Of a DNA stretch of 64,000 bases, positions 52,301 to 61,300 are shown piece after piece. Both the position numbers and the translations under genes were made by a program. This DNA is from Sabellastarte sp. h YS-2021. Lineage: Eukaryota; Annelida; Polychaeta; Sabellida; Sabellidae. Numbering within the stretch: position 1 is the first letter of the stretch; each line of letters begins with the position of its first letter. The notes beneath the pieces were generated by a model, which was not told the origin of the DNA, made no database searches, and saw only the letters and a list, made by a program, of their open reading frames with translations. Location of the stretch: NCBI GenBank assembly GCA_964017235.1, contig OZ024928.1:154156881-154220880 (forward strand). Direction: 5' to 3'.

Positions 52301-55300
52301 CAATAATGGGGGATTGTGTTTGCTAAATAGTTTGTCAGTTCGTTGGCATGGGTTCTATTTACTTTTGGGTTTGGGTGTTTGTTGGTTGGTGGTTACTGGG
52401 GTTGGGTTTTTTTGGGGTAGTTGGGTATTAGGTTTGGTACTGGGTTTGTTATTTGGGGGTTATGTTTGGTATTGGGTTTGTCTGTTTGTGGGTTGGTAAG
52501 TATGTAATTATGCCTTTTAACTCTAGGGAAGGTGCAAGTGTTGGACTTTTCAATTACAGATTTTAAACTATCCCATGGATTTTAATCTAAAAATGGGCTG
52601 ATTAATGGCCATATTGGGAGTTACTTTTAATATTTTTTTTATGTGGCCTTTTTGGTTATGTGTAGTACCATGGGTTATTTGTTTCATGTTTGGGGTGGTG
52701 TAAGTGTTGGACTTTAATTTTTTTTTTCTTGTGATAAGCATTTGTACTGAACTTTTTTGTTTTGGGAGGGGAATTGGAAGAACACGTAGCTGAATAATTG
52801 TTTTTGGAAGATTTGGTGGCCCTGAAAAGGGCCTGGCAGGTCAAAGACCCGCCCTGACTGGATGGCTACTGAGGAGGCTGCTGCTGCTGTTGAGGCGGTG
52901 CTGAAGTGGTGATAGTAAAGAGCTGCTGCTGCGGTTGTTGCTGCTGCTGCTGCTGCTGAGGCTGCTCGACGATCTGTGTTGATGTCAGATCTGGTAGCTG
53001 GCTTAAGATTCCACTCAGATTGTGTCTGCTCCCTTCGTCCTGTACAGTTAGGACAGATGTAGGGTTGCTGAAGCCAATGGGGCTTGGTGTATAGTACACA
53101 AAACTGCTGCTAGCTGCTGCTTAAGTGGAACTTGACGCCTGTGGAGTGGTTGTTGGCAGTAGGCCGACCCTCTGGGACTCCGTGGTAACAGTGGCTGATC
53201 TTCTGGGCAATGGCTGACGTCTGCGGTTACTCTTAATATTTTCGATATCTCTGAATATCTTGCCCTTTAATTCTTCAAATTCTTCTTGAGTCATCTTTTC
53301 GGCCTCTGATGCCACGTAGTCAAAGAAGGGCTGCCTGTCTGACTTCTGATGCAGAAAACCTGAGATAAGTGTCCTCATCTGCTCAAAGTGTTCGAGAATC
53401 TTGGAGTCTGTAGTTGAAACGGGTGTTGATGTAATGATGGACTGACTCCTCTCCCTCAGGACACTGGACTCGAGGTGTTCTGTGTCAGTAGTTGACCCAC
53501 GTGATTCGTCCTGCTTGCTGGTATTTGGACTGGCCTCAAAACCTGAACTTCTATTGGCCCCCTTTCTTCTGATGTGGGTTTTAAGAAAACCCATCTGTTG
53601 GTAGACCCAGGACTGTCTCTTGGTCATCTCCCTCGGGGCTTGGCCAGATTGGAGCTTAGACAGCTTTCCATAACGGGTTCGCTGGGACTCAAACCACCTT
53701 CTCACATCAAAGGGCTGGAGCTTAAGTTCTGCAGATATTTCTGCCCAGAGAGCCTCTCTTCTGTTCCTGTCGTGGAAACGTGAATGTTCCTTGTCATACA
53801 GTTCAGGGTGCAGCTTGACGAATTCTACAATGGAAACTTCATCACTGTCTGTAAAAGTGGCACACACCCTGGCTCTCTTGGCTGAAGAATGGCACTCCGG
53901 ATCTTCCTCACACCTCTCTTCTTCTTCTGCCACAGCTTCCCCAATAGCTGGATCTTCCTGAATCTCCTCCTCCTCTCTCCTCTCACTTCCTTCTTCTGTA
54001 ATAACTTCACTCCTCTCCTCTACTTGACTTTCCTTCTCCCTCTCATCCATCTTTTTCCTTCCTCTCTTCCCTCCTTTCTCTTTTCTCATGATCCAGTCGA
54101 CAAAATAATAAAAAAATAGTAAAATGTGTCTCCTAACTGTGAAATTTGCCTTAAGCTCAAGTATATAAAATGTAAAATAAAAATTGAAAACCCCTACAAA
54201 TCAGTGACACACGTCTCTCAGTAGCCAAACAGTCAGTAACAATGACAAAGTGTGCGCGGTCGCTTATATAGTCCCAGACCTGCTCATTGCCTCGTTTTAA
54301 TTTCCAACGCGCGGAAAACAGTCGGTTCTTAATCGGTTGTTAGTCCCAGGCCGCCTGGGGCGTCCTCAGGCCGCCGCAGACTGAAAATGCGTGGTCCCAG
54401 GCGTCCTGGGGAGGCCGGTTTGGATCGGTTAGGGTCGGTTACCCTTAGTCGGTTCTTAGTCCCAGACCTTGATTTTTGGGTCGCAGGACACCGCAGACGG
54501 TCTGAGGCTTCCGGGGACTAATGAAACCGACTCACTTTCAGACGCATGAAATTCATACGCATCATATTTGAGTCTGGGATTAAGAACCGGCCGCCTGGGA
54601 CTAAGCTACGGAGGTCTGGGACTAAGGGTCGCAGGACGCCTGGGACAACAACCGACTCTGTAAATTTGGGTCTGAGGAGGCCTGAGGACGCCTGGGACTG
54701 GACATTTTGTTGACGGCGGGAAATAGGAATCGGTTGTAGTCGTGTGAAATATCAAACATGTTTGATTTTTCACACGGCCTCAACCGACCACAACCGATCC
54801 TTACAGGAAGCCTGGGACTAAGCAAATATTTCAAACCGACCCCCCAAAACCCTTAATCGGGAGCCTTAGTCGTGTGGTGGAACACCCACATAAGTTAATA
54901 CCCTATCCAATGGACAATAGCTTATCCGGTCGGCGCAGACCGGCCCACCAAACGCCAGAAAAAGACGTCCTGTGTTTCCACCGGCAGGTCGGTCCATAGT
55001 ACTAGTGCACTCGCCAGATGGCGTGTCGCCAGAATAATTAACAAAAACTCATCAAGCCTGGGTCGACCTTGTGGTCAGGAACCCTTAAGGCTATAGTCGG
55101 TCATCATAGGCCGGGTAACCGGTCCAAACCGACTTCCCGTCCCCCCCCCTTTTTTTTTTCCAACAGACCTGCTCTGAGGTAAGGGAAGAGAGGACTGGGT
55201 TCAGTCCCTTGAAGAATTAATAAACCTCCCGAAGGAAGCACGTCTGATTTTTTTTTTTTTTTTTTTTTGATGCTTCTTAACTGTATATACACTATTTACA

Positions 55301-58300
55301 TATTTACAAATCTCCTCTGGGTCCCGTTTATTGGTGGATCTGCTGGGCAGCCACTACAGGACCCAAATGGAAAAGCTCTGAGTCAGCCCAGGCCACATCC
55401 TTCAGGTAAAATTGTGTGAAGGTATTATGAGATTTCCAGTGGCAGGCTGCTAAAATCTGATCTAAGGAAACTCCCGACTGGAAGGCCTTAGAGGCAGCGA
55501 AGGCCCTAACATGGGCTTTAACTTGATGTAGGGTATGTGCCTGATGATCAGAGAGCTCATAGCATAGGATCACAGTTTGTTTGATCCATGAAGAGATAGT
55601 GGCAGGGGAGATATCTTTGTCGAAACCTTTCTTGAAGGAGACAAAGACTAGCTCCTTGTGCTGCCTGAGATCTGAAGTCCTGTCCAAATAGTAGCGCAAG
55701 GCTCTGACTGGACAAAGGGATCTGTCAGACTTGAGGGATTTATCCAGAGTAGGAGCCAGGGCTGGTATGACCACTGGGGCTACACTCTCCGGACCCTCCT
55801 TGGCCAGCTGATTCTTGGAGAGAAAGCTGGGTGATGGAAACAGGGACACCTTAGACCAATCGGACTGGTGTCTGATGTTTTTGTGCTGCCATGCATGGAT
55901 CTCACTCCTTCTTTTACCCGAGCCCAGGGCCAAAAGGACGACAGTTTTGAAGGTCAAATGCTTCAGAGATGCCTCCCTGAGAGGTTCGAAAGGGGCCTTT
56001 GTCAGCTGGTGTAGCACCAGGGAGAGGTTCCAGGAGGGTATTCCCCTTCGCCCTTTGGGTCTATCTCTGTGGAAACTTTCCAAGAGACGGGTGAGATTCT
56101 CATCTTTACTGATATTGACTGTGGTATTACCTAGCTTATCAGCAATAGCAGACCTGTAACCATCAATGGTGCTGGGCTGTAACTTCCTGTCCTCAAAGAG
56201 GTACATTAGGAAGTCAGCCACCGACGTTACAGGTGGTGACCTGAAGTCCACCTGATTAGTGATGCACCACTTTGTCAAAATGGCCCACTTTGCCTCATAG
56301 ACTGATCTGGTAGAACTTCTTTGAGGAGCCTAAATTCTTGCTGCCACTGTCTCAGAAAAGCCCTGTTCTTTGATTTTCGTGGCTCTAGGAGCCAGGCATG
56401 GAGATTTAGATTTGTCAGATTTCTGTGAGGGATCTGATTGAAGGGTTGTGTGAGCAGCTTGGGTAGGTTGGGCAGGCTGAGAGGGACCTGACTGGACATG
56501 GTCACTAGGTCCCAAAACCAAGGCATGTTGGGCCACCCCGGGGCAATCAGAATGAGTCTCTTGCACGGGTAGTCCAGTAGCTTCTCCACCACTTTGCCCA
56601 ATATGGCGGTCGGTGGGAAGGCGTATGCATCCAGATCGTCCCATGGCAGAGTAAGTGCATCCACTGCTACAGCCAGGGAGTCTGGTACTGGAGAGACAAA
56701 CTGAGGTAACTTGTGGTTGAACCTCGTGGCAAATAGATCTATTTGAGGCCGGTGCCATTGGTTGCATATTTGTTGAAATACTTCCGGAAGGAGGGACCAT
56801 TCTGTTTGGATGGTCTGACCCAGCCTGGATAGCTTGTCTGCTATCACATTTAGATGGCCTGGGATGTGCCGGGCTTTTAACGTTATCTGGAGGTTGGTAC
56901 ACCAGGTCAAGATTCTCCATAGAAGGGCACAAAGTGGCCCTGACCTCATGCCCCCCTCCTTGTTGATGTAGGCTACCACTGTTGTATTGTCCGTGGCCAC
57001 CAGGACAATTCTGGCCGTACAGAGATGTTGGAACCCCTTGAGGGCTAGAAAGACTGCCTTTAACTCAAGAAAGTTTATGTGGAGTTTGCTTTCGCGTACC
57101 GACCAGGAACCTCTTGCGGTATGTTCGCCAAGGTGAGCACCCCACCCTTCCTTTGACGTGTCTGTAAAGATTTGCAGTGCGTGTTTTAATGGATGCAGTG
57201 GTTGACCCTGCAGTACATTGCTTTCGTCCAACCACCATTCCAAATGAGGGTGGAGGGATCTGGGTACCGGAATGACCTTTTCCAGTGCTTCCGGCACTCT
57301 CCAGTGGTTTTTGAGATGCCACTGTATGGGTCTCATATGAAGCCGGCCGAGGAAAACTTGCTTTTCTGTGGCTGTTAGCAGACCAATCAGGGACATAAAC
57401 TGCCGGACCGGACAGGTCGGTAGAGACAGGATCTCCGAGATTTTCTCTTGGAGGATCTGCCACCGGTCCGGTGTAGGCCGGACCCGGCCGGCCTTCAGGT
57501 CGAACTGGTAACCTACGAAATTGAAGATTTGTTTGGGCTCCAGTTCTGACTTTTCCAATTTTACTATCCAACCTAACCTCCGGCATAAATGTACTAGTTC
57601 TTGTGTGTGTTGGAGACAGACCTGATAGGATCCGGCTCTCACCAACCAGTCGTCTAGGTACTGGTGGATCCTTATACCCTTGTGTATGGCCATCAGTTTG
57701 ACCTCCTTTACTACTACAGTAAACTCCAGTGGTGCTGTCGAAAGCCCGAATGGTAGGGCTTTGAATTGGTAAGTTTGTCCTTGGACATGAAATCTCAGAT
57801 ATTTCCTGGACTGTTCCTGTATTGGGATGTGGAAGTATGCATCTTTGAAGTCTATGGAGGTGATCCACTCTCCCTGTTGGAGGGATGTCCTGATGGTTTC
57901 CGGGGTCTCCATTTTGAATTTCTCCGACTTGAGGAAGAAATTCAGGTTGCTCAGATCCAAGATCGGTCTCCACCGATTGTTTGGTTTGGGGACTAGAAAC
58001 AATCTGTTGAAAAAGCTCAGAGATGATTGGTTTCTTACTAACTCGACCGCATTTTTGTCTATAAGCTGATGCAATGCCTCCAGCAGGTAGCTGTTCCTCT
58101 GGGGATTGCCATAGCAGCTTACGACGGTTGGAAATCTTACTAGTTTCGGTCGGGTCTGAAAGGGGAGGGTGTAGCCCTCTTTGAGGATTTGAACCACTTT
58201 TGGACCGGCACCTAGGTCCAGCCAAGTTTTCCAAAAGTTCTGAAGTCTGGCCCCTACAGCTAGATTGGGGGCAACATTTGGTACATTTGTAACAGGATGG

Positions 58301-61300
58301 ACACAAGACAATTGAGTGACACCAGAAACACTTTTCACAGATTTTAATTTGTATTCTTTGTAATGACAATTTACTGGCCCGGGACTTAAATCTTTCTTTT
58401 GTGATTGCCCGGGCGCAGTAGTGACATGATGAACAACAGGAAACTTTACATTTAAAGTGTCTATTGTCTGTGTAAGGGTGCTGCTCTGGGCCAGCAGTCG
58501 TGTGTGGAGCTTGGTTATACAGTAACTGTCATTTATACGACTGCTGGCCCTTGGCAGGTCGGGATGAGAATGAGGTAGAACGACCCTTTCCTTTTCTGTA
58601 CTGTCTTTTCCCGATAGTCTTCCATGTAGGCTTGTCCGGTCGAGAGTCTCTGTTACCAGATTTCTTCTCCGGACGTTCGTACGGGTGGTACCGACCCTTG
58701 CCATGACCAGAAGTAGATTGGCCCTTTGATTCAAACTGAGCTATGTCTTCCTCTGCTCGTTTGATGGTGGCATCTGGGAAAAGAGTCGACAGGTGAAGGG
58801 GAGCAGTTCTTAATGCTGTGAGGGTGTCCTGTTTAATCCCTGTTCTGAGATGGCTGAGATATGCATCACAACGGACAAGGGTAAGGTTTCCCATTGTGAT
58901 GAAGACGAAGTCGGACATGTGTTCCATCGACTTTGCTGCTGCTTGTGAGATGCTAGCGTTGAAATCTAGTAAATAATAAAGTTCATCAATAGCAGGGGAG
59001 ACCTTTGCCGACCCTTTCCCTTTATTCTGTGCTTTCAGAACCTTGAGCTGCTCTTTCATATTTTGTTGCACTTTCACCAGGCAACGGTTAAAACTGGCCA
59101 TCTGATTGCAGATAACTGAGGCCTCGCGGGCCGACCTTTCCCACCTGCGTAAGGTCTCTTGAGAGATTTTGCGTGAAGCGGGAGGAGTGGAGCCCAGTCC
59201 CGTATACCTGGCTATGCGACTGTAACTACTATTCAGCTTAACCGCGTCGGTGTGCCATGTGGAGATTTTGGAAGGCTCAGGTTTCTGGTCGGTGTGTAGA
59301 CCATACCACTTAGACTGAGAGCGTGGTGGTCGGAGGAAAACGTCCTTGGCCAGTCCACCGGCCTCCGACCCTCTGGAAGGGTAACCCTCCGCTATAGTCA
59401 GGTTGAGCTTCCCCAGCTTTTTGCAGAGCCATTCCTCTGTGGGCATTCTGACAGATACCTTGCCCGGGATGACAGTCTTTGGTCCGGCGAAAGGGTTGTC
59501 GTCGGATGTGGCAGTGGTGTTGTCGACCTCAGGGATGTGGGTCCAACCCATATAAGATCGGATACCTTGCATAGTGTCCCGGTAGGTCTGCTCTTCAGAT
59601 ATGGGTTGGTCCTGTTCAGCTACAGAATGTTCCTCAGACCATTCTCCCTCTTCGGCATATAAATCCAAGGGAGGCCTGTCCGACAGGTCACTACCATCAT
59701 TGGAAGAGAGGCTTGAAAAACTGTCCCGTCTGGACCTGTGTCGGGGAGCCCGAATCTGCTGTGTCAGAGGGCATAGGTCGGTCTGTGAGTGGTCGGTGAG
59801 TGCCCTGCTGAGTGAGAGGAGTTGGGTCTGTACCAATATCTCCAGCTGGAGTATGTCGGTCGGTGGTGGTAGATGAAGTAGGTCGGCTGGTTTTAGTTTG
59901 ACTGGCCGGCTGATGCTTAAGAGCAGAGGAGCCCGTACCAGGAAACTTGCTGCCTGAAGACTGCTGACCGGTCAATGCTTTACTGGTCGGCTGATGCTTT
60001 TCAGCAGAGAAGCCAGTTCCAGGAAGCGCAGCAGATGAAGATGAGGGTCGGATGAAGGGATCCGAAACATGTTCTACTGAAGTTGGAGGTGAATGGGTCG
60101 GAGTGACTTTGACATTGGCAGAAAACTGTGGTTCAAAGTTCTTGCTCAACAGAAGTGCCTCTAAACGGTTGAAGCGCATTTGGAATCTAAGTCCGCTATC
60201 TTGTCATCAGCAGAAGGGGGCTTTGAAACAGTAGCCGAAGGTGACTTATCCTTCTTACCGACCTTGCTAGAGTCTTTCTTTATTTTCTTGTCAGGCGGCG
60301 GGACCTCCGCAGTAGGTTTAGAAGAACTGGCTTTGTCTATAGGCCCAATAACGGACACGCTAGCTGGATCAACTAAGGCCTCAGAGTCTTTAGTAGGCGT
60401 AGCTTCCAGTTTCTTTGCCTCCCTTTTCTCCTTCTTAATCCGATATGAGGGAGTGGCTAGCTGAAGACGTTGTTCTTCAGAGAAGGCATTGCAGATTTTA
60501 CAATCCGAAGTCTGGGGGTTTTTAACACAATCGTCCGTCCCCTTACCCTTCTCTCGACATCTTGCACAAAATGCATGAGAGTCAAAGTTTGCCATAGCGT
60601 GCCCACAACCGCATCTACGTTGGCCAGGAGATGACATGATAGTCCTGGTATATAATGAAATCAAATAATAGTGAAGAAAAAACAAAATGGTAGAAGAAAA
60701 ACTCAGAAAACTTCTCTGAAGAAAATTCCTTGTGCACTAGCACGCGCCAAACGAAAAAGATGCTATGACGTCATGCTGTCTAGACAGGAAGGAAGTACGA
60801 CACGCCATCTGGCGAGTGCACTAGTACTACGGACCGACCTGCCGGTGGAAACACAGGACGTCTTTTTCTGGCGTTTGGCGGGTCGGTCTGCGCCGACCGG
60901 ATAAGCTATTGTCCATTGGATAGGATGTATTAACGCAATAAAATTGGTATTTTTTGTGCACATATGGACATCTAAACCAACAATTGCAGAAAAAAATATA
61001 ACCACACAATCTAAATTTAACAATCATAACACAATTCCAGACCTGGGGTGTTTCAATGCCAACCCTTCCTGTACCAGAGAATCCATGTCTGGACTCCATG
61101 GAATATAGGCCAGCTGAATTGCATCCAGGATTGCTCGGATCTTGAACTGAAAAACACAAACAACAGCTACAATTAAGAAATTACCCAAAAGGGAACAACT
61201 ACTTATATTATTCAACTTCCTATTGTCCAAAAGTTCAATATCAGGCGTGTATTTCCCCTCTCCCAATTTATATTATCCAAATGTAAAATACTAAAATGAC

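Larger units (their letters stand above)
49890..54890 (+). mobile_element. Complete PIF/Harbinger transposon, 5001 bp
   Basis: Termini TGCCCCTGTTCCACC and, inverted, TGTGGGTGTTCCACCACACG are flanked by TAA on both sides (49887-49889 and 54891-54893), the 3-bp TWA target duplication of this superfamily. The duplicated TAA lies exactly within the DIRS terminus TTTTTATAAGTTAATAC, which is restored by removing the element. It carries a plus-strand DDE transposase and a convergent minus-strand MADF protein, the two genes usual for Harbinger elements, plus long subterminal repeat clusters at both ends. Confidence 0.93.
49856..60943 (-). mobile_element. DIRS element copy C (6.1 kb net), split by Harbinger
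   Basis: The left terminus TTGCAAATTTAATAAGTAAA starts at 49856, is cut after TTTTTATAA by the Harbinger transposon and resumes at 54891. The minus-strand order from the right is arm, gag, RT-RNase H-methylase-like, tyrosine recombinase, truncated arm. Compared with the copy at 61812 it has lost the segment holding the internal complementary region. Gag frameshifts, a stop at 56330 and a codon loss in the recombinase HxxR motif make it defective. It is intronic to KNTC1 (exons 2-3). Confidence 0.9.

Noticed and set aside
53574-54119. Plus-strand ORFs opposite the MADF gene
   Set aside because: Antisense shadows of the Glu/Lys-rich coding sequence.
57065-58369. 434-codon minus-strand ORF overlapping the DIRS polyprotein
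   Set aside because: It is the alternative frame of the RT-RNase H ORF; it has no RT or other motif and the same region is explained by the polyprotein.
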